In this document: piece after piece, positions 7,166-15,268 of the stretch
How positions within the stretch are numbered: position 1 is the stretch's first letter
Layout: each line of letters starts with the position of its first letter
Origin: Pseudokineococcus marinus
GTDB lineage: Bacteria; Actinomycetota; Actinomycetes; Actinomycetales; Quadrisphaeraceae
NCBI RefSeq assembly: GCF_037482405.1
Contig: NZ_JBBHZZ010000003.1
Location: 186,001 to 250,000, forward strand
Reading direction: 5' to 3'
Length of the DNA stretch: 64,000 nt
Notes under the pieces: generated by a model
Databases searched by the model: none
The model's input: only the letters and a program-made list of their open reading frames with translations
What the model was told of the DNA's origin: nothing
Program-made: the position numbers and the translations under genes

Positions 7166-8532
7166 CCTCCGGTGACGCCCCGCCGCAGCGCGGGGGCGGG
7201 CCCGACGGCTCGCCGGGCGAGGTCGTGCCCTCGCTCGTCGCGCAGGGTCTCGCCGTGCCGGCGTGGCGGACGCCGCAGGCGCTCGTCGAGGTGGTCGGCC
7301 CGGCCGCCGGCGCCGTCCGCGCCGAGCTCCTGCTCGTCGACCACCAGCTCGTCGAGCTGCACCGCCTGGCCTGCTGGCCCTCCGCGGCTCCGGACGCCCG
7401 TGGGGCGGGCGGCGAGCGGGAGCGCGCGGACCCGGAGGCGGCGGACGGGGACGGGGTGGCGCACCTCGTCGACGCCGACGAGGAGGGGGCGCCGGGCGGC
7501 ACCGCGGGCGCGGCGGCGCTGGCCTTCCGCGAGCAGCGCGCCGTCCTGGCGCCGGACGGCCTCACGACGTGCCAGCCGGTCACCGTCCGCGGGCACCGCC
7601 TCGGCGTCCTCCTCGCCGAGGCGCCCGCGCCCGGGGCGGCCGTGCGCGCGTGCGCCGAGGTGCTCGCTGCCGCGGCCCCGGCAGCGGCCCTGCTGCTGCG
7701 CCAGGCGGCCGAGGGCAGCGACGACGTCGAGGTGCGCCGGCGCTCGCACGTCTTCAGCGTCGCCGCGGAGATGCAGTGGGACGTCCTGCCCCCCACGGAG
7801 CACCGTGGCCCCGGCGTCGAGCTGGCCGCGCTCGTCGAGCCGGCCTACCTCGCCACCAACGACCTGTTCGACTGGGCCGTCGACGACGACGTCCTCACGC
7901 TGGCCCTCCTGGAGGCCGCAGGGGAGGGTCTGGCCGCCGCCCGAGCGGCCGACCTCGCCCTGGCGGCCGTCCGCCACGCGCGCCGGTGCGGGATGGCGCT
8001 CGAGGAGCAGGCCGCCACCGCCGACGACGTGCTCCGCCACCGCTCGGGCGGTCACGAGCGGGTGGGCGCCGTGCTCGTCCGCGTCGACCTGCGCACCGGC
8101 GGGGCCTCGGTCGTCGTCGCCGGCGAGGTCCCCGTGCTGCTGTGGACGGCAGGCGGTCCCGACGACGCCGACGGGGGCGCCCTCGAGGAGCTGGACCTCC
8201 CGCGGGGCCCCGCGCTGGGTGACGGGGACGCCGACGACCGCAGCGCCGCGCCGCTGCCCGTGGCCGCGGGGGAGCGGCTCGTGCTGGCCTCGTCCGGCGT
8301 CCTCGAGGCCCGCTCGCCCGAGGACCGTCCCTTCGGGGTGGCCGGCCTCGCGGAGGGGCTGCGGCGGGCCGTCGACGTCCTCGACGCCCCGCGGCTCGTG
8401 GCGCGCGCCGTCACCGACCACGCGGGCGGCGAGGTCGTGCGCGACGCCACCTGCTTCGTCGTTCGCTGGGGTGACGGCGTCGCCGACGCGGCGCCGGCGG
8501 GTCCTCAGGCGGGTGCGGCGCCGGGGGCGTAG
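7162..8532 (+). CDS. SpoIIE/RsbU-type PP2C-like protein, probably catalytically impaired
   Basis: 456 residues. The first ~180 look like a GAF-type sensor region, and residues ~195-435 align with the SpoIIE/RsbU phosphatase fold, entered by MQWDVLPP (usual consensus RxLLP). Metal-binding positions are altered. GGDWYD reads TNDLFD with Asp234 and Asp237 kept, GDVxGHG reads LEAAGEG (Asp to Glu251), and TDG reads SSG (Asp to Ser378). Asp428 of the last motif is kept. This suggests a pseudophosphatase or a sensor that works by binding. It overlaps marR by 4 nt and its 3' end overlaps the convergent gene by 28 nt. A role in anti-sigma partner switching is only a family analogy. Confidence 0.7.
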   Translation: MTSGDAPPQRGGGPDGSPGEVVPSLVAQGLAVPAWRTPQALVEVVGPAAGAVRAELLLVDHQLVELHRLACWPSAAPDARGAGGERERADPEAADGDGVAHLVDADEEGAPGGTAGAAALAFREQRAVLAPDGLTTCQPVTVRGHRLGVLLAEAPAPGAAVRACAEVLAAAAPAAALLLRQAAEGSDDVEVRRRSHVFSVAAEMQWDVLPPTEHRGPGVELAALVEPAYLATNDLFDWAVDDDVLTLALLEAAGEGLAAARAADLALAAVRHARRCGMALEEQAATADDVLRHRSGGHERVGAVLVRVDLRTGGASVVVAGEVPVLLWTAGGPDDADGGALEELDLPRGPALGDGDADDRSAAPLPVAAGERLVLASSGVLEARSPEDRPFGVAGLAEGLRRAVDVLDAPRLVARAVTDHAGGEVVRDATCFVVRWGDGVADAAPAGPQAGAAPGA

Positions 8533-9410
8533 GGGCAGCGGGCGGCGCCGCCCGCGCTCGCACCGAGGACCATGAGGGCGAGGGCGTCGACGGCCGCGTC
8601 GGCGTCGGCCACCGGTGCGGGGAAGAGCAGGCGCAGGGTCGCCGTCGTCGACGCGGGGCAGGGCGCTCCGTCGTGCCCGGCGCAGCGGCACCCGGCCCCG
8701 AGGCCCTCCCACGGCTCCTCGGTCCGGCACCGCAGCACGAGCCCCGTGCGGTCGGCGCCGACGCAGCGCACCTCGCTGACGCGGCCCAGGTCGCGCCCGG
8801 GGACGCCGGCGCCGCGGCCGCCCGGAGCGGGGTGGGCGTGGCCCATCGCGCGGACCAGGCCGACGAGCCGGTCGCCCAGCTCCGCCTCGACCCGCCCGAG
8901 CACGTCCGCCTCCCGCAGCGCCACCGGGTCGGGCGCCGCCGCGCGCAGGTCCGCCACGGCGACGTCGCTGCACCCCTCGGGCCAGTGCAGCCGGACGGCG
9001 GCCGCGTCGAGCAGGAGCACCCGGGGGTCCGGCCACGCCCCCGCCAGGTCCGCGAGGTCGCCGGCGGCGCACACGGCGCCCAGCGCGCCGGCGGCCTCGT
9101 GCGGGGCGGCCAGGCGCACCCAGCCGTCGACGACCACCTGCGCCCGCGGCACCGTGAGGTCGGGCAGCGCCGCCTCGACGACCACCTCGAGCCGGGCCGC
9201 GGCGTCGTGCTCGCCGCCGCGCCCGAGCCCCAGGGCGCCGACCGCGGCCTCGCTGGCGACGACGACGAGCTCCCCGTCCCGCGTGCGGGCGTGCAGGACA
9301 GCGATGCGCGACCCCTCCCGCTCCTCGTCCCGGGCGGGGGTGAGGACGGCCGTCCCCGACCCCGAGAGGGCGGTGGCGGCCACGACCGCGGCGCTCGGCA
9401 GGTGCGTCAT
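8505..9410 (-). CDS. DUF2470-like protein, putative iron-regulated haem-related protein
   Basis: 301 residues. The central DGWVRLAAP and AAAPDPVALREADVL and the later DRTGLVLRC with a C-terminal LRLLFPAPVADAD resemble actinobacterial DUF2470/HugZ-like split-barrel proteins, some of which bind or degrade haem. A Cys cluster (CRCAGHDGAPCP, then CPYAP near the end) could bind metal. The ATG at 9410 has no ribosome-binding site. TAGCCT lies 7 nt upstream, so the mRNA is probably leaderless. An IdeR/DtxR-like box covers that -10 element, which supports repression by iron. The family assignment rests on weak similarity and the function is tentative. Confidence 0.5.
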   Translation of the reverse strand: MTHLPSAAVVAATALSGSGTAVLTPARDEEREGSRIAVLHARTRDGELVVVASEAAVGALGLGRGGEHDAAARLEVVVEAALPDLTVPRAQVVVDGWVRLAAPHEAAGALGAVCAAGDLADLAGAWPDPRVLLLDAAAVRLHWPEGCSDVAVADLRAAAPDPVALREADVLGRVEAELGDRLVGLVRAMGHAHPAPGGRGAGVPGRDLGRVSEVRCVGADRTGLVLRCRTEEPWEGLGAGCRCAGHDGAPCPASTTATLRLLFPAPVADADAAVDALALMVLGASAGGAARCPYAPGAAPA

Positions 9411-9429
9411 GCAGGTGAGGCTAGCCTAA
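9411..9429. promoter_or_regulatory. IdeR/DtxR-type iron box
   Basis: The 19-mer GCAGGTGAGGCTAGCCTAA matches the IdeR/DtxR consensus TTAGGTTAGGCTAACCTAA at 15 of 19 positions, with an intact palindromic AGGCTAGCCT core. It covers the -10 hexamer (TAGCCT on the minus strand) of the DUF2470-like gene and touches the -10 of rpsD on the other strand. Confidence 0.6.
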
Positions 9430-9432
9430 GAT
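9427..9432 (+). promoter_or_regulatory. Candidate -10 element of rpsD
   Basis: TAAGAT is about 100 nt upstream of the rpsD GTG and is the best AT-rich hexamer in the divergent region. No convincing -35 is visible. It overlaps the right end of the iron box. Confidence 0.35.
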
Positions 9433-9533
9433 GTGCGGTCGAGGGAGGACCTCGGCGCGTCCCGCGTCCGACCTCGCTCCGCCCGCCCGTCCGCCGGCAC
9501 CCCGTCCGTCTGATCCCGCCAGGAGCCCCACCC

Positions 9534-10169
9534 GTGTCGTCCAGCACCTCGAGCTCCCGCTCGCGCCAGCAGGTCCGCCTCTCCCGCCGCCTCGGCCTCG
9601 CCCTCACGCCGAAGGCGGTGAGGCACTTCGAGAACCGGCCCTACCCGCCCGGCGAGCACGGCCGGGCCCGGCGCCGCAGCGAGAGCGACTACGCCCTGCG
9701 CCTCCGCGAGAAGCAGCGGCTCCGCGCCCAGTACGGCATCCGCGAGGCCCAGCTGCGCCGCGCCGTCGACGAGGCGAAGAAGCACCCCGAGCGCACGGGC
9801 GACGTCCTCGTCCAGCTCCTCGAGAGCCGGCTCGACGCCGTCGTCCTGCGCGCCGGCCTCGCCCGCACCATCGCCCAGGCCCGACAGACGGTCGTGCACC
9901 GCCACGTGCTCGTCGACGGCGCCCGCGTCGACAAGCCCTCCTACCGCGTGCGCCCCGGCCAGGTCGTCGAGATCGCGCCGCGCAGCCGCGACCTGCCGCC
10001 CTTCCAGGTCGCCGCCGCCGGCGCGCACCGGGACGTCCTGCCCGACGTGCCCGCCTACCTGCGCGTCGAGCTCGCCGAGCTGCGCGCCGAGGTCGTCCGC
10101 CGTTCCGAGCGCGACGAGGTCCCGGTGACCTGCGACGTCGCGAAGGTCGTGGAGTACTACTCGCGCTGA
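9534..10169 (+). CDS. rpsD: 30S ribosomal protein S4
   Basis: 211-residue S4, which nucleates 30S assembly on 16S rRNA. It contains ALTPKAVRHFENRPYPPGEHG near the N-terminus, then the S4 RNA-binding domain (LESRLDAVVLRAGLARTIAQARQTVVHRHVLVDG) at residues about 98-160. It lacks the N-terminal zinc-binding cysteines, so it is the zinc-independent form. GTG 9534 is preceded by CAGGAG. In actinobacteria of this type rpsD sits near alaS rather than in the rpoA cluster, so it is probably the housekeeping copy. Confidence 0.95.
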   Translation: MSSSTSSSRSRQQVRLSRRLGLALTPKAVRHFENRPYPPGEHGRARRRSESDYALRLREKQRLRAQYGIREAQLRRAVDEAKKHPERTGDVLVQLLESRLDAVVLRAGLARTIAQARQTVVHRHVLVDGARVDKPSYRVRPGQVVEIAPRSRDLPPFQVAAAGAHRDVLPDVPAYLRVELAELRAEVVRRSERDEVPVTCDVAKVVEYYSR

Positions 10170-10190
10170 CCTGAGCGCCCTCCCGGTCTG

Positions 10191-10261
10191 TCGTGGCCGG
10201 TTGGTCGTGGCCGGTTGGTCGTGGCCGGTGGGTCGTGGCCGGTGGGTCGTGGTCGGGCTGG
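10191..10261 (+). repeat. 14-bp tandem repeat downstream of rpsD
   Basis: Four consecutive 14-mers TCGTGGCCGGTKGG (10191-10246), two with T and two with G at the variable base, followed by a degenerate fifth. They start about 20 bp after the rpsD stop. No palindrome or coding sense is evident. Confidence 0.8.
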
Positions 10262-10727
10262 CACGGGCCGGGCGGGTCCGGCGAGGGCACTGCCTACGCG
10301 CCCCCAGCAGCCTGACGGCCGCCGGGGGACGCTCGGCTGACGTGCCCCCACCGGACCCGCCCGCCCCTCCGCGCGTCACCTCTCGGCCGCTCGCCCCGCG
10401 GGCGGTCGCCGCAGGTGCCCGGCCAGCGCCAGCTCGCCCGGACTCGGCGCGGCCGGTGCCACGGGGGAGGAGCGGGGTGGCCGTGCTCGTGGGGGGCACG
10501 TCAGGCAGGCCGCTGCCCGACCCAGCGCGCGGGTGGGCTCGGGAGCGCTCCGTGCCCCGCGCGGCCGTCGCCAGTGCCCTCCACGAGCGCGGGCGCCCCG
10601 CCTGGTGACCACGCGTCATCTCGGTGACCCGCGTCGAGCTCCTCACGTCGACCGGTGGGCGAGCACGCCGCCCTCCGCGACCGGCCAGGTCCTCCACAGG
10701 GTCGCCGTCCGTGAGCGGGGTGCGCGG
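10262..10727. other. Intergenic region without convincing gene
   Basis: The stretch between rpsD and the DUF948 gene has open frames on several strands, but none has a plausible composition, start or domain. It holds an inverted pair of a 12-mer, TGACGTGCCCCC at 10338-10349 (+) and its complement at 10492-10503. The core CTGACGTGCCC of this motif recurs in two other intergenic repeats of the window (near 38830 and 63865). Confidence 0.5.
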
Positions 10728-10733
10728 TAGGGT
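10728..10733 (+). promoter_or_regulatory. Candidate -10 element for the DUF948 gene
   Basis: TAGGGT about 127 nt upstream of the ATG at 10861. It implies a leader of about 120 nt ending in the ribosome-binding site GGAGGG. No riboswitch fold is recognised. Confidence 0.4.
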
Positions 10734-10860
10734 CGCCGCGCGCCTCGGCAGCGGGGCGGGAAGCGCCGTGCCCGCGCGCCGCCGACGGCAGGCCAGCGGC
10801 TCCCACCGAGGGGCCGCGGCCCGGTCCGGTGGTGGGCGCGGACCGACTGGAGGGATCCGG

Positions 10861-11217
10861 ATGACCGGAGGAGACGTCGCGGGGTTCATCGCCGCGATCG
10901 CGTTCGTGCTGCTCGTGGGGCTGCTCGCGGTGCCGCTGCTCAAGCTGGGCAAGGTGCTCGACGAGACGCGCGAGGCCGTGCGCCGCCTGTCGGACGACAC
11001 CCGTCCGCTCATCACCGAGACGACGACGGCCGTGACGCAGGTCAACGAGCAGATGCAGAACGTCGACACGGTGACCACGGGCGCGGCGCAGATCGCCACC
11101 AACGTGTCCGCGCTGACGGCGCTCTTCGCGGCGACGCTCGGCTCGCCGATCGTCAAGGTGGCCGCCTTCACCTACGGCGTGCGGGGCGCGATCGCCGGCC
11201 GCCGGAAGCGGGGCTGA
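10861..11217 (+). CDS. DUF948 membrane-anchored protein
   Basis: 118 residues. One N-terminal transmembrane helix (GFIAAIAFVLLVGLLAVPLL, residues ~8-27) is followed by an amphipathic coiled-coil-like segment rich in Thr/Val/Asn (KVLDETREAVRRL through QMQNVDTVTTGAAQIA), then a short basic tail GRRKRG. This is the DUF948 layout, conserved between rpsD and alaS in actinobacteria. ATG 10861 has GGAGGG 7 nt upstream. One base separates it from the next gene, so they are co-transcribed. The function is unknown; related proteins are general-stress or envelope associated. Confidence 0.75.
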   Translation: MTGGDVAGFIAAIAFVLLVGLLAVPLLKLGKVLDETREAVRRLSDDTRPLITETTTAVTQVNEQMQNVDTVTTGAAQIATNVSALTALFAATLGSPIVKVAAFTYGVRGAIAGRRKRG

Positions 11218-11218
11218 C

Positions 11219-11491
11219 GTGGGTCGCCTCGTCTGGATCGGCCTCGGGGCCGTGGCCGGCGTCGTGGCCGTGCGCCGCGCCGCCGGGGTCGCCCGCTCGT
11301 ACACGCCGGCCGGGCTGCAGGGCCGCGCCTCCGGGTGGACGGACGCCGCGCGCGCCTTCGCCGCCGAGGTGCGCGCCGGGGCCGCCGAGCGCGAGCAGGA
11401 GCTGCGCGTGGCCCTCGGCGTCGACGCCGGTGCCATGAGCGAGACCGAGGCGCGCGACCTCATCGACCACCCCTCGAGCCCCCGCGGCTGA
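11219..11491 (+). CDS. Small conserved protein between DUF948 gene and alaS
   Basis: 90 residues, starting GTG one base after the DUF948 stop. A short hydrophobic N-terminus (LVWIGLGAVAGVVAV) is probably a membrane anchor. The amphipathic stretch GWTDAARAFAAEVRAGAAEREQELRVALG follows. It matches in place and size the small hypothetical protein that precedes alaS in Streptomyces. No enzymatic motif is visible. Confidence 0.65.
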   Translation: MGRLVWIGLGAVAGVVAVRRAAGVARSYTPAGLQGRASGWTDAARAFAAEVRAGAAEREQELRVALGVDAGAMSETEARDLIDHPSSPRG

Positions 11492-11591
11492 CGCGCCGCC
11501 CACCCCCGGCGCCGCAGGCTCCCGAGCCGCCGCCGGACCGGGGTCGGCGCCCCGCCGGGCGTGAACGACCTCCCGACACGGAAGGCCCCCC

Positions 11592-14267
11592 ATGGAGACC
11601 GCGGAGATCCGCCGTCGCTGGCTCAGCTTCTTCGAGGGCAAGGACCACACGGTGGTCCCCAGCGCCTCGCTCGTCTCGCCCGACCCGACGCTGCTCTTCA
11701 CGGTCGCCGGCATGGTGCCCTTCATCCCCTACCTCACGGGGCGGGAGCCGGCGCCGTTCGACCGCGCGACGAGCGTGCAGAAGTGCGTGCGCACCCTCGA
11801 CATCGAGGAGGTCGGCAAGACCACCCGCCACGGCACGTTCTTCCAGATGAACGGCAACTTCTCCTTCGGGGACTACTTCAAGGAGAAGGCGATCCCGTGG
11901 GCGTGGGAGCTCGTCACCACGCCGCAGGAGCAGGGCGGGTACGGGTTCCGCGAGGAGGACCTCTGGGTCACCGTCTACGAGGACGACGACGAGGCCCACC
12001 GCATCTGGACGAAGGACGTCGGGGTGTCGCCCGACCGCGTGCAGCGTCTGGGCATGGACTCGAACTACTGGTCGACCGGCGGCCCGGGGCCGTGCGGCCC
12101 GTGCAGCGAGATCTTCGTCGACGCCGGGGCCCGCTTCGGCCGCGACGGCGGCCCGGCCGCCGACGAGGACCGCTACATCGAGATCTGGAACCTCGTGTTC
12201 ATGGAGTTCGAGCGGGGCGAGGGCGGCGGGAAGAACGGCTTCCCGATCCTCGGGGAGCTGCCGCGCAAGAACATCGACACGGGCATGGGCCTGGAGCGGG
12301 TGGCGTACCTGCTGCAGGGCAAGGACAACATGTACGAGATCGACGAGGTGTTCCCCGTCATCGAGGCGGCCTCGGCGATGGCGGGGGTGCGCTACGGCGC
12401 GGACCCGGCGTCCGACGTGCGCCTGCGGGTCGTCGCCGACCACGTGCGCAGCGGACTCATGCTCGTCGGCGACGGCGTCCGCCCCGGCAACGAGGGCCGC
12501 GGCTACGTGCTGCGCCGGCTGCTGCGCCGCGCGGTGCGGGCGATGCGCCTGCTCGGCGTCGACGCGCCGTCGCTGGCCGACCTGACGGCCGTCTCGAAGG
12601 AGCGCATGGCGCGCTCCTACGCCGAGCTCGAGGCCGACTTCGGGCGCATCAGCGAGGTCGTCGCCGCGGAGGACGAGGCGTTCCGGCGCACGCTCGTGGC
12701 GGGCACGACCATCCTCGACACGGCCGTGCGGGAGACCAAGCAGGGCGGCGGCACGCAGGTGCCGGCCACCCGCGCCTTCCAGCTGCACGACACCTACGGG
12801 TTCCCCATCGACCTCACGCTCGAGATGGCCGCCGAGCAGGGCGTGTCCGTCGACGAGCAGGGGTTCCGCGAGCTCATGACCGAGCAGCGCGAGCGCGCCC
12901 GGGCCGACGCGCGCTCCAAGCGCAGCGGCGCCGCGGCGACGGGCGCCTACCGCGAGGTCCTCGAGGCGAACGGGCCGACCGACTGGCAGGCCTACACGAC
13001 GCTGACGACGACGGGGCAGGTGCTCGCGGTCGTCGACGGCGTCGAGCCCGTCGTGGCGGCGGGGGAGGGGCGCGTCGTCGAGGTCGTCCTCGACCGCACG
13101 CCCTTCTACGCCGAGTCCGGTGGTCAGAGCGCCGACGCCGGGACGCTCGTCTGGGACGGCGGCTCGGCCGAGGTCCTCGACGTGCAGCGCCCGATCAAGG
13201 GCCTCGTCGTCCACCAGGTCCGCGTCCTCGACGGCGAGCTGGCGCAGGGCGCGCAGGTGCAGGCGTCCGTCGACCCGCAGTGGCGCGTCGACGCCTGCCA
13301 AGCGCACTCGGGCACGCACGTCGTGCACGCCGCGCTGCGGCAGGTGCTCGGCCCGTCGGCGCAGCAGTCGGGCTCCTACAACCGGCCCGGGTACCTGCGT
13401 CTCGACTTCGCCTGGAAGGGCGGGCTGTCCGCGCAGCAGCGGCGCGACGTCGAGGACGTCAGCAACCTGGCGGTCCGCGACGACCTGCCCGTCACCGCGC
13501 AGTGGATGACGCTGCCGCAGGCGCGCGAGTGGGGGGCGCTGGCGCTCTTCGGCGAGACCTACGGCGAGGAGGTCCGCGTCGTCGAGATCGGCGGTCCGTG
13601 GTCGCGCGAGCTCTGCGGCGGCACGCACGTGCAGCGCAGCAGCCAGGTGGGCCCGCTGGTGCTCACCGGCGAGTCCTCCGTGGGCGCGGGCAACCGGCGC
13701 GTCGAGGCCGTCGTCGGCGTCGAGGGCTTCCGCTACCTCGCGCGCGAGCGCGACCTCGTGGCGCAGGTGACCGAGGTGCTCGGGGCGGGCGAGGGGGACG
13801 TCGTCACCCGCGTCCGCGACGTCGTGGGGCGCCTGCGGGACGCCGACCGCGAGCTGGCCCGCCAGCGCACCGAGCGCGTCCTCGCGGCGGCGGGGCAGCT
13901 CGCCGCGGCGCCGACCGACGTCTTCGGCGTGGCCTACGCCGGGCACGACGCCGGGGAGGTGGCCTCGGCCGACGACCTCCGCACGCTCGCGCTCGACGTC
14001 CGCGGCCGCCTCGGCCGCGACCGGCCCGCCGTCGTCGCGGTCGGCGGCGTCGCCAAGGGCCGCCCGCTGGTCGTCGTCGCGACGAACGAGCGGGCGCGGG
14101 AGTGGGGCGTCCGGGCCGGGGCCATGGTCAAGACGGCCGCCGGCGTGCTCGGCGGGGGCGGCGGGGGCAAGGACGACGTCGCCCAGGGGGGCGGCACGGA
14201 CGCCTCACGCCTCGGCGAGGCCCTCACGGCGGTGGAGCACCAGGTCGGCGCCGCGGTGACCAGCTGA
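11592..14267 (+). CDS. alaS: Alanyl-tRNA synthetase
   Basis: Full-length 891-residue class II synthetase that charges tRNA-Ala. The N-terminal catalytic core starts AEIRRRWLSFFEGKDHTVVPS and contains motif 2 (FFQMNGNFSFGDYFK) and motif 3 (MGLERVAYLLQG). The editing domain has the zinc-binding set His572/His576 (HSGTH) and Cys675/His679 (CGGTH). The C-terminal C-Ala domain includes the Gly-rich GGGGGGKDD, typical of AlaRS. ATG 11592 follows GGAAGG. It lies between the two small proteins and ruvX, as in Streptomyces. Confidence 0.97.
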   Translation: METAEIRRRWLSFFEGKDHTVVPSASLVSPDPTLLFTVAGMVPFIPYLTGREPAPFDRATSVQKCVRTLDIEEVGKTTRHGTFFQMNGNFSFGDYFKEKAIPWAWELVTTPQEQGGYGFREEDLWVTVYEDDDEAHRIWTKDVGVSPDRVQRLGMDSNYWSTGGPGPCGPCSEIFVDAGARFGRDGGPAADEDRYIEIWNLVFMEFERGEGGGKNGFPILGELPRKNIDTGMGLERVAYLLQGKDNMYEIDEVFPVIEAASAMAGVRYGADPASDVRLRVVADHVRSGLMLVGDGVRPGNEGRGYVLRRLLRRAVRAMRLLGVDAPSLADLTAVSKERMARSYAELEADFGRISEVVAAEDEAFRRTLVAGTTILDTAVRETKQGGGTQVPATRAFQLHDTYGFPIDLTLEMAAEQGVSVDEQGFRELMTEQRERARADARSKRSGAAATGAYREVLEANGPTDWQAYTTLTTTGQVLAVVDGVEPVVAAGEGRVVEVVLDRTPFYAESGGQSADAGTLVWDGGSAEVLDVQRPIKGLVVHQVRVLDGELAQGAQVQASVDPQWRVDACQAHSGTHVVHAALRQVLGPSAQQSGSYNRPGYLRLDFAWKGGLSAQQRRDVEDVSNLAVRDDLPVTAQWMTLPQAREWGALALFGETYGEEVRVVEIGGPWSRELCGGTHVQRSSQVGPLVLTGESSVGAGNRRVEAVVGVEGFRYLARERDLVAQVTEVLGAGEGDVVTRVRDVVGRLRDADRELARQRTERVLAAAGQLAAAPTDVFGVAYAGHDAGEVASADDLRTLALDVRGRLGRDRPAVVAVGGVAKGRPLVVVATNERAREWGVRAGAMVKTAAGVLGGGGGGKDDVAQGGGTDASRLGEALTAVEHQVGAAVTS

Positions 14268-14278
14268 CGGCGGGCACC

Positions 14279-15268
14279 GTGGCGAGGACGGGCCGTCCGC
14301 GGCCCCGGCGCAAGCCGGAGCGCGCGCCCTCGAGCGCGGCGGGCGACGAGACCGGGCCGGGGGTGGCGAGCGGGGTCGGGACGACGTCCGCGGTCACCGA
14401 CGGGCCGCGGCGCGCGCGCCCCGGCGTCCGGCTGGGCGTGGACGTCGGCAGCGTGCGGGTGGGGCTCGCCGCGAGCGACCCGGAGGGCCTGGTCGCCACG
14501 GCCGTGCAGACGCTGGCGCGCGACCGTCCGCCGCGTGGGGGGGCCGGGGACCGCTGGAGCGCCGGCGCCGGGGACGTCCGCGCGGAAGGGGCGCCGGGGG
14601 CCGGCGAGACCCCCGCCGACCTCGTGGCCCTGGCGCGCGAGGTGCGCGAGCGGGGGGCGGTCGAGGTCGTCGTCGGGCTCCCGCGGTCGCTGTCGGGGCA
14701 GGAGGGGCGGTCCGCCGGGGCCGCCCGCCAGTACGCTGGCCGTCTCGCCGACCTGGTGGCGCCGGTCCCGGTGCGCCTCGTCGACGAGCGGCTGAGCACC
14801 GCCGGCGCCCACCGCGCCCTCCACGACGGGGGGACGGCGGGCCGCCGGCACCGCGCCGTGGTCGACCAGGTCGCCGCGGCGTGGATCCTCCAGACGGCGC
14901 TCGACCTCGAGCGCTCCTCGGGCCGACCGCCCGGCAGCCCCGTGCGGCCGCTGGGGCCGGACGGGCGCCGACGACGCGGCCCGGCCGGCGCCGCACCGCC
15001 GGAGGAGGGCGGCCCGCTCGACGGGCCGGACGAGCACGACCAGCACGAGGAGCACCACCAGCACGGGCACCAGGACGACGAGGTCGGGAGCCGCCGGGGG
15101 GCGGGGCGCGCCGACGAGGACGCGGTGCGGGCCGAGGGCCCGCTCCCGGAGGAGGACGCCACCGTGAGCACCACCCGCCAGCCCGCCCCGCGCCCGGGGC
15201 CCCGGACGGTCGTGAGCAGGCCCGCCCCCCGCCCGGTGCCCGGGCCGTCCGCCGGGGGGCCGGCGTGA
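14279..15268 (+). CDS. ruvX: RuvX/YqgF-family Holliday junction resolvase-like protein with long C-terminal tail
   Basis: The RNase H-fold core runs from about residue 45 to 215: RLGVDVGSVRVGLAASDPEG carries the first catalytic Asp, VEVVVGLPRSLSG the second strand, LVDERLSTAGAHR the Glu, and VVDQVAAAWILQTALD the last Asp helix. YqgF acts in pre-16S rRNA maturation and possibly recombination. The family is usually 140-170 residues. Here about 115 extra residues follow, including a His/Asp/Glu-rich patch DEHDQHEEHHQHGHQDDE. The stop overlaps the mltG GTG by 4 nt, so the tail is likely translated. There are several possible GTG starts. 14279 gives a 45-residue disordered leader. Confidence 0.8.
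   Translation: MARTGRPRPRRKPERAPSSAAGDETGPGVASGVGTTSAVTDGPRRARPGVRLGVDVGSVRVGLAASDPEGLVATAVQTLARDRPPRGGAGDRWSAGAGDVRAEGAPGAGETPADLVALAREVRERGAVEVVVGLPRSLSGQEGRSAGAARQYAGRLADLVAPVPVRLVDERLSTAGAHRALHDGGTAGRRHRAVVDQVAAAWILQTALDLERSSGRPPGSPVRPLGPDGRRRRGPAGAAPPEEGGPLDGPDEHDQHEEHHQHGHQDDEVGSRRGAGRADEDAVRAEGPLPEEDATVSTTRQPAPRPGPRTVVSRPAPRPVPGPSAGGPA

Noticed and set aside
10201..10608. 135-codon plus-strand frame between rpsD and the DUF948 gene
   Set aside because: It starts inside the 14-bp tandem repeat, has no ribosome-binding site and no recognisable composition or motif.
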